A stretch of 64,000 nucleotides of DNA from Leptospira sp. WS60.C2 (GTDB lineage: Bacteria; Spirochaetota; Leptospiria; Leptospirales; Leptospiraceae): positions 1,820,001-1,884,000 of the forward strand of contig NZ_CP162133.1 in NCBI RefSeq assembly GCF_040833955.1, given 5' to 3'. This document shows positions 17,411 through 26,089 of this stretch, piece after piece. The notes below the pieces were generated by a model. That model was not told the origin of the DNA and did not search any database. It saw only the letters and a program-made list of their open reading frames with translations. Position numbers and translations under genes: made by a program. Numbering within the stretch: the stretch's first letter is position 1; each line of letters opens with the position of its first letter.

Positions 17411-20236
17411 TTATTTATGAGTCCTAGTAAAGACTCCATCCCAATCTGATCCTGGCGAATTAATGCTATACTCTTCGCAACGTTCAACAAGCATTCGACT
17501 TGCTTTATCCTTGGATCCTTTGCTTTTTTCAGCGTCTTTGAACATTTGAATCGCCTTTGTCCAGTTTTGATTTAAATATTCTTGAAACCCAGCTTCATAC
17601 AATTCGGCGGATTCTAAAATATTTGGACTTACCAATGACCGATAGCCAATCAGTTCATGGATGCGTACAGGTTCATTTTTTCCTTTCACTCGCACTAAAT
17701 CCATATAGCGAGTGACCATCTCTTCCTGAATTTTTTCACGAATTGGATCTGTGATAAGGATATTCACACCATAATCCTTACCAGCCGCTTCAAGCCTTGC
17801 CGCAAGGTTCACTGTGTCACCCATCATAGTGTAAGATGCAAGTGCATCTGTTCCCATAAATCCAACTTTGGCAGGACCGGAATTGAGTCCAATCCGTGCA
17901 TCCATCATCTGTGCTTCTTTGGAATATAAATTGTTTTCGGTCCAGTAAGCGCGTAGTTCCTTTAACTTCAAAACCATATCTACACTTGCTCGGGCTGCTT
18001 TGAGTTCATGGTCGACTACAGCCACAGGTGCATTAAATATACCGACGATTGCATCACCGATGTACTTATCCAAAACACCTTCATGTTGTTTGAGTATCAG
18101 TGTCATGGCAGATAGGTATTCATTGAGAAGCGCCGCAAGATCCGCACTTTTTAACTGTTCTGAGATTGTAGAAAAACTAGCAACGTCGGAAAAAAACGCC
18201 GTGATATGGGTTTCGGACCCGCGTTTTAACGCTGCAAGATCCACCATTGCTTCTTGCACCACAACAGGATCAATCATACTTCCTAGAATGTTTTTTACTT
18301 TCTCTCGCTCTTCTAACCCCTGACCCATATCGATAAAGTATTTGGTTAACAGTCCCACTTCATCCTGGGTTGTTGGTTTGATTCCAATTTTGAAATTTCC
18401 TTTTGCGATCTCAAGTGTAGCCGTTAACAACTGTAATACTGGTTTTGTAATCGTCTTCGAGAAGAAAAACACAAATATAAGAGCCGAACAAAGACCAATG
18501 CCCGCGATATAAAGGTTGGTTTTTTGACTTTTGTATACATCAGCAAAGGCTTTCTCTTCTGAAACAATTGTAATTACGCCTGCATCGGCAAATCCAATCT
18601 TTTGAAAGGAACCTAAATAGGACCCACCTAATTCTTGGTCTACATAACTCATTTGCCCGGTATTTGGAGCACTCGTGAGCATTGCTTTTACAATAGGCAT
18701 ATTCGTTAGGTCAGTGGCTGCGAGTATCAAATCTTCTTTCGGGTGGGCAAGAACCGTTCCTGAACCGTTTACCATAAAGGTGGTTTCAATTCCTTTTTTA
18801 GAAAACGCACCTATGATTTTTTCTAGTTTGACAATGATGACAAGTGCATTGTCAAGCTCTCCATTTTCAGCGGTAGGAATGGCAATAGCAAAAGAAGGTT
18901 CTAAAAATCCAGGACTTGAGTTGAGTAAAACAGCCTGTCCATTGAACGCTTCGGCAAGAGCATCCCGATTTCGATTCACAACGGCATGAAAATCATCTTC
19001 CGTTACGGAACTCTTTTTTAACTCTTCTTCATTGAACACTTCTCGTCGCATTACAAGAGTGTTATCCCGTTTTTCGAAAATTCCTAGATAAATGAATTCC
19101 TTATCATTTTGAAAAAAAGTTTTAATGAGTAATTTTCTGTCTTCTTCTGGAAGACCTTGTGTCGTAAGGGTAATGGCAATTTGCCTTCCTTTTTCTACCA
19201 CACCAAGAATGTCTGATTTTACTTTCGACCCGATGATTTCAGCAATTCGTATATTATTATCACGTAACTGGAGTTCTATGGATCTTTTAAAGTAAAAGGA
19301 AGCAAATACAATGATTGTCGCAACGGAAAGAACAAATAAGAAACTAATCACTCCCATCATCTTCAACTGCAAGGAAAACTTCGTTTGAACAGATGATTCC
19401 AAGGAAGTTGTCGTAGATACGGATTCCTCATTGGCACCATTGTTAACGTTTGATTCCTGTTTTTTCGCAATGTTTCTTTCTGATTCCTTTGTTTCCTTGT
19501 TTAAAGTTTTAGAATTAAAAATTTCTTCTGTTTGGTTTTCGTTTGAAGCAAAAGAAGATTCAATTAAATCATAAGGATGATTTGGATCTGACTCTGTTTC
19601 CATCTCCTCGGAATCGATCCTGTTACCAACTTCGTGAGTGGCGCTCTCAGTAGCATTTTTGGAAATTGTAATTGCATGTGAATCGTAATCGTCTGCCTCG
19701 ACAAACGCATGCTGGCGTAGCTTCGTCTTTCCTTGGGCACCAACAAGTTCTAGAGGTGGAAACGATAAACTTTTAGACTCGATCTCCTTGGAATAATTTT
19801 TCGCAATTTCTGGCATGGAACTTGTTTTGCCAGTGAGACCAAATTTATGAGTAATACGGTCTGGCGAAACTCGTTCATCGTAAAGATATTCTAATCTCGC
19901 AAACACAGATCGAACTTCCACTTCCAATGATTTTGGAAAAATTACATAAAGATTTTTTCCTTCACTTGCAGACGCCAGAGATTTCGCTAAATACTTGTTA
20001 GATGAAATATTATGAATGGAAACATAAGGATACTCAAAACGATTGTTTGAGAATTGGATTCCCCAAGGGGGAGGGCCAAATCGAAACTCCAACTCTTTTG
20101 TCCTACGAGTTTGGAAAAAAACAGTGATGCCTCCATCCCCATTCCAAGTTTCCAGACTCGCAGGAGTTTCGTCCCAGAGAAGAAACGTGAGATTGGACGT
20201 CCGGAGGAACGGAATTTCGGCAGAAATTTCTAACAT
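17411..20236 (-). CDS. Membrane-bound class III adenylate/guanylate cyclase
   Basis: A 941-residue protein. Residues 1-125 form a cytosolic-type folded region I do not recognise, followed by a long polar linker (125-290). A first membrane helix (about 293-317), a dCache-like extracytoplasmic sensor (about 320-570), a second helix (575-593), HAMP (595-650) and the class III catalytic domain (about 675-860) follow. Catalytic residues are visible: metal Asp684 (FFSDVASF), Asp728 with Lys724 (DKYIGDAI), and Asn810/Arg814 (DTVNLAARLE). Lys724 favours ATP, so cAMP is the likely product. A TPR-like helical tail ends the protein. It is the first gene of a three-gene unit with the FecR/FN3 and DUF5683-like genes. 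Confidence 0.88.
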   Translation of the reverse strand: MLEISAEIPFLRTSNLTFLLWDETPASLETWNGDGGITVFFQTRRTKELEFRFGPPPWGIQFSNNRFEYPYVSIHNISSNKYLAKSLASASEGKNLYVIFPKSLEVEVRSVFARLEYLYDERVSPDRITHKFGLTGKTSSMPEIAKNYSKEIESKSLSFPPLELVGAQGKTKLRQHAFVEADDYDSHAITISKNATESATHEVGNRIDSEEMETESDPNHPYDLIESSFASNENQTEEIFNSKTLNKETKESERNIAKKQESNVNNGANEESVSTTTSLESSVQTKFSLQLKMMGVISFLFVLSVATIIVFASFYFKRSIELQLRDNNIRIAEIIGSKVKSDILGVVEKGRQIAITLTTQGLPEEDRKLLIKTFFQNDKEFIYLGIFEKRDNTLVMRREVFNEEELKKSSVTEDDFHAVVNRNRDALAEAFNGQAVLLNSSPGFLEPSFAIAIPTAENGELDNALVIIVKLEKIIGAFSKKGIETTFMVNGSGTVLAHPKEDLILAATDLTNMPIVKAMLTSAPNTGQMSYVDQELGGSYLGSFQKIGFADAGVITIVSEEKAFADVYKSQKTNLYIAGIGLCSALIFVFFFSKTITKPVLQLLTATLEIAKGNFKIGIKPTTQDEVGLLTKYFIDMGQGLEEREKVKNILGSMIDPVVVQEAMVDLAALKRGSETHITAFFSDVASFSTISEQLKSADLAALLNEYLSAMTLILKQHEGVLDKYIGDAIVGIFNAPVAVVDHELKAARASVDMVLKLKELRAYWTENNLYSKEAQMMDARIGLNSGPAKVGFMGTDALASYTMMGDTVNLAARLEAAGKDYGVNILITDPIREKIQEEMVTRYMDLVRVKGKNEPVRIHELIGYRSLVSPNILESAELYEAGFQEYLNQNWTKAIQMFKDAEKSKGSKDKASRMLVERCEEYSINSPGSDWDGVFTRTHK

Positions 20237-20286
20237 ACTAGTTTTAGTATCGACTGAAATGGACTCCCAATCGATCTGATTTCTAG

Positions 20287-21057
20287 ATGAAAATCATCAC
20301 GTTAAATTGCAACGGAATTCGTTCCAGTTTGCAGAAAGGTTTACTCGATTTTATACGTCAGGAAAATCCTGACATCCTTTGTTTTCAAGAAACGAAGGCA
20401 CCCGTAACAGAAATCGACCGAGACGAATTCAAAAATCTTGGATATGCAACCTATGTCTGTCTTGCGGAAAAACCAGGTTACAGCGGGACAGCCATCCTTA
20501 CGAAACTCAAACCGAAATCACAAACCGTAGGACTCGGGGACGGAATCTTTCTTTCGGAAGGGCGATCGGTATTTTTGGAATTTGGAGATTTTTACCTATG
20601 GAACCTCTATTTTCCCTCGGGAACAAGTGGAGAGGAACGCCAGAAGATCAAATACCAGTTTTTGGAAGATTTCACTCAGCTGACAAAACCGTTTTTGAAG
20701 AAGAAGAAACCATTTCTGATTTGCGGGGATGTCAATATCGCTCATACGGAAAAGGACATCCACAATCCCAAAGGGAATGAAAAAAATTCTGGTTTTTTGC
20801 CCGAGGAAAGAAAATGGCTCTCGGACTTTTTGGATTTGGGATTTTTTGACTGCTTTCGTGCTCTACATCCAGAGATAAAGGATGAGTATTCTTGGTGGAC
20901 CTACCGGTTCCAAGCCAGAAAAAACAATAAAGGTTGGCGGATTGACTATTTCTTTGTGACCAAATCCAAGTCAGTGGAACTTATTTCGGCAAAAATTGCG
21001 AAAGAACCCGTGATGTCAGACCATGCTCCCGTGGTTCTTGAGATCCAATTCTCTTGA
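20287..21057 (+). CDS. xth: Exodeoxyribonuclease III (AP endonuclease, ExoA/XthA type)
   Basis: A 256-residue protein with the complete endonuclease/exonuclease/phosphatase signature: NCNGIRSS (Asn), CFQETKA (metal Glu), the CGDVNIAH block (Asp-x-Asn) and the C-terminal SDHAPVV (Asp-His). It cleaves abasic sites and trims 3' ends in base-excision repair. It is divergent from the cyclase gene (50 bp apart) and followed after 33 bp by the LEA-like lipoprotein gene on the same strand. The length is normal. Confidence 0.95.
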   Translation: MKIITLNCNGIRSSLQKGLLDFIRQENPDILCFQETKAPVTEIDRDEFKNLGYATYVCLAEKPGYSGTAILTKLKPKSQTVGLGDGIFLSEGRSVFLEFGDFYLWNLYFPSGTSGEERQKIKYQFLEDFTQLTKPFLKKKKPFLICGDVNIAHTEKDIHNPKGNEKNSGFLPEERKWLSDFLDLGFFDCFRALHPEIKDEYSWWTYRFQARKNNKGWRIDYFFVTKSKSVELISAKIAKEPVMSDHAPVVLEIQFS

Positions 21058-21090
21058 CAGATCGTTGATTCTCCTATCCATTCTTCTGAC

Positions 21091-22062
21091 ATGATACGTT
21101 TCCTACTGTTATTTGCCGTTTTCCTATCGCTGCAGTGTTCTGTTCTCGGCGTGTTGCAAGACAAAATCCCAACCCCAGAATTCTCCTTTGAATCCCTCCG
21201 AATCAAACAGATCACGATGACAGACATTACCTTGGGCGTAGAAACATCTGTCACAAACCCGTATCCCGTTTCTCTACCAAGTTCTCTTTTGGATATGGAT
21301 CTGAAAATCGAAGGGATGAAGTTATCTCAAGTAAAAACTGATTTAGGTGTCATTGAAGCAAAAAAAACAAAGACCTTACCTTTGGAATTAAAGTTAAAAT
21401 ACACCGATCTCATTCAGCTGTACCAAAAATTTCCCACAAAACCCATGTTAGAAGTAAGTGCAGAAGGGAATATGAAGGTGGCAATTCCCAAACAATGGCA
21501 ATATTTAGGAAAAGATTCTCTTAGTTTTCCTTTTGTGCAAAAAAAAGAGATTCCAGCTGTCTATCCTGATGTCGAGATTCGCAATTTCAAAATTCTAATG
21601 CCAACACAATCAGAAATCTTAAGTGCCTCGAATTCGGATACACTTGCAAGTAGTGCCACACAATTCTTAGGTGGTTTACTTGGTGGCTCCAAAACATCAG
21701 CAACATCTGCCGCCAAAGCAGGGTTATCTGGTCTCAATCTAAATTTGAAAACGGAGTTTGATTTTGTATTTGCAAACAAAGCAGCCTCGGCACTCAACCT
21801 AACCGATTTACAATACAACTTACAATTAGCAGGGGAAAATTTTCTAAATGGTGCTCCGAAAGAAATTGTGAATTCTGGCAAAGAATCCACGGTAAAGGTT
21901 GTTAGCCAATTTCCAATTGCCTCGATTGGAACCTCTCTTTACAAAACAATCCAAACAAAAGAAGCGATGTACCAATTAAAAGGAAATTCCGGTTTTCTTG
22001 TTCCTAGTTTACGCGAGAACATCCCCTTTTCGTATGAGAAAAAAGGGAAGTTTCAATGGTGA
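21091..22062 (+). CDS. LEA14/WHy-like lipoprotein
   Basis: A 323-residue protein with a lipoprotein signal peptide (LLLFAVFLSLQC; lipidated Cys at about 16). The mature part has the beta pattern of LEA14/WHy domains: FESLRIKQITMTDITLGVETSVTNPYP, where the T-NPYPV turn is typical, then LDMDLKIEGMKL. A second, similar half begins at about residue 165 (VEIRNFKILMPTQ). In plants and bacteria the fold is linked to desiccation or stress tolerance. Here only the fold is supported by sequence; the role is unknown. A hairpin at 22091-22128 lies just downstream. Confidence 0.72.
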   Translation: MIRFLLLFAVFLSLQCSVLGVLQDKIPTPEFSFESLRIKQITMTDITLGVETSVTNPYPVSLPSSLLDMDLKIEGMKLSQVKTDLGVIEAKKTKTLPLELKLKYTDLIQLYQKFPTKPMLEVSAEGNMKVAIPKQWQYLGKDSLSFPFVQKKEIPAVYPDVEIRNFKILMPTQSEILSASNSDTLASSATQFLGGLLGGSKTSATSAAKAGLSGLNLNLKTEFDFVFANKAASALNLTDLQYNLQLAGENFLNGAPKEIVNSGKESTVKVVSQFPIASIGTSLYKTIQTKEAMYQLKGNSGFLVPSLRENIPFSYEKKGKFQW

Positions 22063-22090
22063 AATGCTTTTAAGATCGAGTTTACAGAAT

Positions 22091-22128
22091 AGGATCTACT
22101 TCTATCGTTTTGCCTGAATGTAGATCCT
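22091..22128. terminator. Hairpin at convergent gene ends
   Basis: A perfect 9-bp inverted repeat (AGGATCTAC at 22091-22099 and GTAGATCCT at 22120-22128) with a 20-nt loop, between two convergent lipoprotein genes. Only a short TTT follows on the plus strand, so it would be a weak intrinsic terminator at best. Confidence 0.45.
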
Positions 22129-22177
22129 TTCAATTGATCAGAATCGGTATGTTTGATTAGTCAAAGAATATTTGTGT

Positions 22178-22813
22178 TTATTTTTTCTTTTGTAACATCT
22201 GTTTGATTTCATCCCGTGTTTTACCAGGATACAAACGAATTTGATACGTCACAAGAAACTTTGTCACAATGGGAGTCCCATCTTTAGAAGCATGTTCATA
22301 ATTGAAACGAGATGCATCATTTTGGATGATTTTTGCAATGTCATTGATCCTTGGAACTCTTCTGTCGAAGGAAATGGATTCTAACTTCCCTGTCACCGAA
22401 TTAAGTCCAATGGAAATAATCCCATCATCCACAAAACTGAGAAGATCATACTTCTTCATTTCCTCTTTCGAAAGTTCATCTCCACCTGGGTCTGGTTTTC
22501 TGCGGATTTTATCCGTATAGCGGATCTGCCTCACCATGTAAGAATCAGAGGCAATGTAGACACGAAAGAGTTCCAGAGGTAATTCACTTTTTTTCTGGAA
22601 AAAAGGAATCTCTCCCGTATGGTTTTGCACCTCTTCCCCTTTTTCATTGAGGATCATTTCTCCTTCTCCTCCCGGCGGAGGTAAAATTTCTTGGGTAGCC
22701 GGAACTTCAACTTTTGTCTCTTCTGTGGTCGTAAAGGTTGAGTCTTTTGTGGTTTGGCAAGATACAAAACTAAGGAAACAAAGGAACAATACAAATTGAA
22801 ACGAAAATTTCAT
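22178..22813 (-). CDS. Lipoprotein of unknown function
   Basis: A 211-residue protein. I choose the ATG at 22813 because it gives a clean lipoprotein signal peptide (MKFSFQFVLFLCFLSFVSC, Cys19); the longer frame from 22873 would bury it. A Thr/Glu/Pro-rich linker (about 20-70) follows, then a compact domain of mixed strands with VYIASDSYMVRQIRYTDKIRRKPDPGG and a basic end. I do not recognise the family. It is separated from the mgtE start-proximal end only by the order mgtE stop (22877) then this gene, 63 bp downstream on the same strand, so it may be co-transcribed with mgtE. Confidence 0.7.
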   Translation of the reverse strand: MKFSFQFVLFLCFLSFVSCQTTKDSTFTTTEETKVEVPATQEILPPPGGEGEMILNEKGEEVQNHTGEIPFFQKKSELPLELFRVYIASDSYMVRQIRYTDKIRRKPDPGGDELSKEEMKKYDLLSFVDDGIISIGLNSVTGKLESISFDRRVPRINDIAKIIQNDASRFNYEHASKDGTPIVTKFLVTYQIRLYPGKTRDEIKQMLQKKK

Positions 22814-22876
22814 TTGGTCATCAGTATTTGGGTGTTTCGTCCAGTGGCAAGAATTTAAAAGAAAAAAGGACAATCC

Positions 22877-24280
22877 CTAAACTAAATATTTTGCAAAGAC
22901 AGTAGCAAGTCCTAAGAAAAAGAAAAATCCGCACACATCGGTGGTTGCCGTTACAAAAATGGAAGAAGCAATTGCGGGATCAATTTTCATTCCTTTGAGC
23001 ACAATGGGAACAAGAGATCCTACAAGGGAAGCAACCATCATATTCACAAGCATGGCCGTACCTACAACAAGGCCAAGAGTCAAGTTTCCTTTCACTAAGT
23101 AAATCATCGTAAAGGTAACGGTTCCTAGGGCTAATCCATTGAGAATTCCGATCGTGAATTCCTTTCTCACTGCATCCCACCAATTGGAAAAAGACAAATC
23201 TCCTGTAGCAATATTACGAATAACAACCGTTACCGATTGAGTACCTGCATTACCACCAAGGCCTGCCACAATGGGCATGAGGGTGGCAAGAACGACTATT
23301 TTAGAAATGGTATCTTCAAAAAAGGCAACGACAGTCGAACTGACAAAGGCAGTGAGTAAATTCACATTGAGCCATACGATCCTACGTTTGACCGATTGTA
23401 AGATCGGTGTGGACAAACGTTCATCTTCCGAAACCCCTGCCATGAGGAGGATGTCTTCTGATGCTTCTTCTTCCACAATTTCGAGAACATCATCCACTGT
23501 GATGCGACCGATGATACGACCCAAATCATCTGTTACCGCCGCACTCACCAAATCGTATTTTTTAAAGGTATTGGCAACTTCCTCTTGGTCGACATCATAG
23601 TGGAATGCAAAAACAGAGAAGTTTGTGATCTTTGCAATCTTGGTATTGATGGGAGTGAGAAATAAATCCTTAAGAGGAATGAATCCTTCTAATACTCCAT
23701 CCTCATTGGTTACATAAATTTGATAGATATCTTCGATTTCTTTTGCTTTCTTTCGGACATTGATGATGCCTTTTCTCACATTGTCTGTGATGGTGACTGT
23801 GGCAAAGTCTTTGGACATAAGTCGCCCTGCCGAATATTCGCGAAACCCAAGCTGACTGCGAATTTCAAAACTATCCGCTTTACTCAAATTGGCTAAAACG
23901 AGTTCTCGTTTGGCACTAGGCAAATACGATAGTAAGTAGGTTGTTTCGTCCGTTTCAATGTGCCCTAAAGTTTTGGAAATCTCATCGACAGAGAGTTCTT
24001 CTAAAAAAGACTCTAATGTCTCCTCTTCCATTTTGATGAGGGAGTATGCTTGGTCTTCCGCAGACAATAAGCGAAACAGATATAACTCTTCTTCGCGTTC
24101 TAAATCTTTGAATAAGGTAACAACGTCTGCGGGGTGAGCACCATCGAGCATGGACGTAAGGCTCGATTGGTCTTTTGCCAAAATAGAAGATTTAATCTCG
24201 CTAACAAAGTCTTCATAGGAATCACTTTCTCTGTCGATTTTGATTCGGAATTCGGACTCTTTCTTTCTTTCTTCTTCCAT
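22877..24280 (-). CDS. mgtE: Magnesium transporter MgtE
   Basis: A 467-residue protein with the MgtE architecture: an N-terminal superhelical domain (HPADVVTLFKDLEREEELYLFRLL), two CBS motifs (about 150-280, ending in GRIIGRITVDDVLEIVEEEASED) and five membrane helices. The PVILKGMKIDPA and TTDVCGFFFFLGL segments contain the pore aspartate of the family. The cytosolic N and CBS domains sense Mg2+ and gate the channel. The gene is divergent from the coiled-coil lipoprotein gene. No Mg2+ riboswitch fits in the 65-bp gap upstream. Confidence 0.95.
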   Translation of the reverse strand: MEEERKKESEFRIKIDRESDSYEDFVSEIKSSILAKDQSSLTSMLDGAHPADVVTLFKDLEREEELYLFRLLSAEDQAYSLIKMEEETLESFLEELSVDEISKTLGHIETDETTYLLSYLPSAKRELVLANLSKADSFEIRSQLGFREYSAGRLMSKDFATVTITDNVRKGIINVRKKAKEIEDIYQIYVTNEDGVLEGFIPLKDLFLTPINTKIAKITNFSVFAFHYDVDQEEVANTFKKYDLVSAAVTDDLGRIIGRITVDDVLEIVEEEASEDILLMAGVSEDERLSTPILQSVKRRIVWLNVNLLTAFVSSTVVAFFEDTISKIVVLATLMPIVAGLGGNAGTQSVTVVIRNIATGDLSFSNWWDAVRKEFTIGILNGLALGTVTFTMIYLVKGNLTLGLVVGTAMLVNMMVASLVGSLVPIVLKGMKIDPAIASSIFVTATTDVCGFFFFLGLATVFAKYLV

Positions 24281-24345
24281 AAATCAGCGGATTTCCTGAA
24301 TTTTCCAATTGACGGTTATGTCACGTGAACCATAGGCTATATCCT

Positions 24346-25038
24346 ATGTCGGCACGAGTTCCTTTTTTGAAAACGAATCTTTTTCTTCTCCTATTTTTTT
24401 CACAATGTGTCCTGTTTGAACCCAAAATTAATAAGGTTCCCGATGCCTATGTGCGTGAAGAGGTCATGAACTCGGAGCAAAAAAATGCGACGAAAATCCT
24501 CACTGAAAAAATCATCAAATTGAATAACGAAGTGGTAAGCCAAAGAAAGGCAAATGCGCTCACAAACCAAGCAATCAAAATCTCACAAGCGAAAGTGAAC
24601 AAACATGCCGCAGAAAGAGATTTAAAACGCACCAAAGAATCCTACTTCACACTCAAAGAAGACCAAACGTCTGCCAAACGGTATTTGGAAGAAAGCCAGA
24701 TGCATGAATTGGAACGGGCCAAGGAAGAAACAAGATACAAAACTTGGGTTCAAAAAGAAAAAGAAGATAAAGCTTACTTAGAAATGAAAGAAGCGGCATT
24801 GGGTGAGATGATCGCAGAACTCGAGTTAGTTCGTTCCGAAATCGCAGTAAAATTCCAAGAATCCCAAGGGAAAACGCCAGCGGATCCTGAATACATCAAA
24901 AAAGAAATCTATGAAACCCAATATGCAGAGAAAAAATCTGAGGCACGGCGTAGGCTTTCCGATTGGGAACGAACGAAAACAGAAGCACCCAGTTTACCAA
25001 AAGTCAATTTAGAGGACAGTTTTGATGATTCCAAATAA
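24346..25038 (+). CDS. Coiled-coil lipoprotein
   Basis: A 230-residue protein. The ATG at 24346 gives a lipoprotein signal peptide (MSARVPFLKTNLFLLLFFSQC); a GTG at 24325 would add seven residues. From about residue 40 to 200 the mature protein is a long charged helix rich in Lys, Glu and Ala with heptad-like spacing, so a coiled coil is predicted. Its last 14 bp overlap the start of the OmpA-like gene, which itself has a coiled coil, so a physical pair in the envelope is plausible (inference). I do not recognise a named family. Confidence 0.7.
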   Translation: MSARVPFLKTNLFLLLFFSQCVLFEPKINKVPDAYVREEVMNSEQKNATKILTEKIIKLNNEVVSQRKANALTNQAIKISQAKVNKHAAERDLKRTKESYFTLKEDQTSAKRYLEESQMHELERAKEETRYKTWVQKEKEDKAYLEMKEAALGEMIAELELVRSEIAVKFQESQGKTPADPEYIKKEIYETQYAEKKSEARRRLSDWERTKTEAPSLPKVNLEDSFDDSK

Positions 25039-26089
25039 AAATCAGTTCTTACTGATCATATCCGTTTGTTTCCTGTTCATTGGAGTTTTTTTCCCGACAA
25101 ACCTGAATGCGGACTTGATCTATTTTCCTTTTGAATACAATCAAATTTACAAAGAAAAATATGCTTTGGAATTGGAGCTAGCGGACATTCGCAAACAACA
25201 CCAAAACGAACTAAATCGATTAGAAGAGGAAAAAAAAGACCTACAATCACAAATCAGAAATCTCACGGAAGATTTGGAATTGGAAAAACGAAACCGCGCG
25301 AAAGAACAAGATGACTATTCCGACAAACTGCGCGACTACGATATGCGCCTTCGGAGTTTAGAGAAAAAAGGAACAGACAAAGAACGAACTCTGGCTGAAG
25401 AAAACAGAAAACGGGAAGAAAAAGACCGCGCCGAGATTGAAGCACTCAAACGCAAACTAGAAGAAAAAGAAAGAGAGTGTCTCCAAAAAGAACAGAAACT
25501 GAGAGACACTTACGAATCCAAAATCGATGAATTAAAAGAAAGGATTCGAAACCTCGAAGAAGAACTCGCAAGTTTACGGAAACTTACCAAAGAACAAAAA
25601 AGAGAACTTGAAAGACTTTCCGAACAAACAAAAGAATTCGAAGAAAAACTCGCTAAAGAAATTACATCGGGTCAAATTCGACTCAAACGTTTCCATAACA
25701 AACTCATCATTAACATTGATGATAAAATCTCATTTGATAGTGGCTCTTCTGAATTAAAACCCGCCATACTTCCTGCAATTGAAAAAATTCGTGATATTTT
25801 GGCGTCTTACCCAGAAAACTACATTGTTGTGGAAGGACATACTGACAATGTTCCGATCAAAACTAAGTTTCGTAACAATTGGCACTTATCCAGCGAACGG
25901 GCATTATCTGTTCTCGAATTTATTTTACAGAATAAAAGTCTAAACCCAAAAAACTTTTCTAGTGCTGGGTATGGAGAACACCAACCGATTGTTCCGAATA
26001 GCACGAGAGAAAACAAAGCGTTAAACCGAAGAGTGGATATTGTAGTGATTCCAAGAGCAACAAGTTCACTCGGGGCAAACCATGACTAA
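25025..26089 (+). CDS. Coiled-coil OmpA-like (MotB-type) peptidoglycan-binding protein
   Basis: A 354-residue protein. A signal peptide (about 1-30, ending LNADL) is followed by a coiled coil of about 170 residues (40-215, almost all charged) and a C-terminal OmpA domain (about 235-345). Peptidoglycan-contact residues of the family are present: GHTDNVP (Asp) and NNWHLSSERA (Asn/Leu-Ser/Arg). I use the ATG at 25025; a TTG directly before it is the only in-frame alternative nearby. The gene overlaps the upstream lipoprotein gene by 14 bp and the downstream CDF gene by 8 bp. A tether between envelope layers is the likely role. Confidence 0.85.
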   Translation: MIPNKNQFLLIISVCFLFIGVFFPTNLNADLIYFPFEYNQIYKEKYALELELADIRKQHQNELNRLEEEKKDLQSQIRNLTEDLELEKRNRAKEQDDYSDKLRDYDMRLRSLEKKGTDKERTLAEENRKREEKDRAEIEALKRKLEEKERECLQKEQKLRDTYESKIDELKERIRNLEEELASLRKLTKEQKRELERLSEQTKEFEEKLAKEITSGQIRLKRFHNKLIINIDDKISFDSGSSELKPAILPAIEKIRDILASYPENYIVVEGHTDNVPIKTKFRNNWHLSSERALSVLEFILQNKSLNPKNFSSAGYGEHQPIVPNSTRENKALNRRVDIVVIPRATSSLGANHD

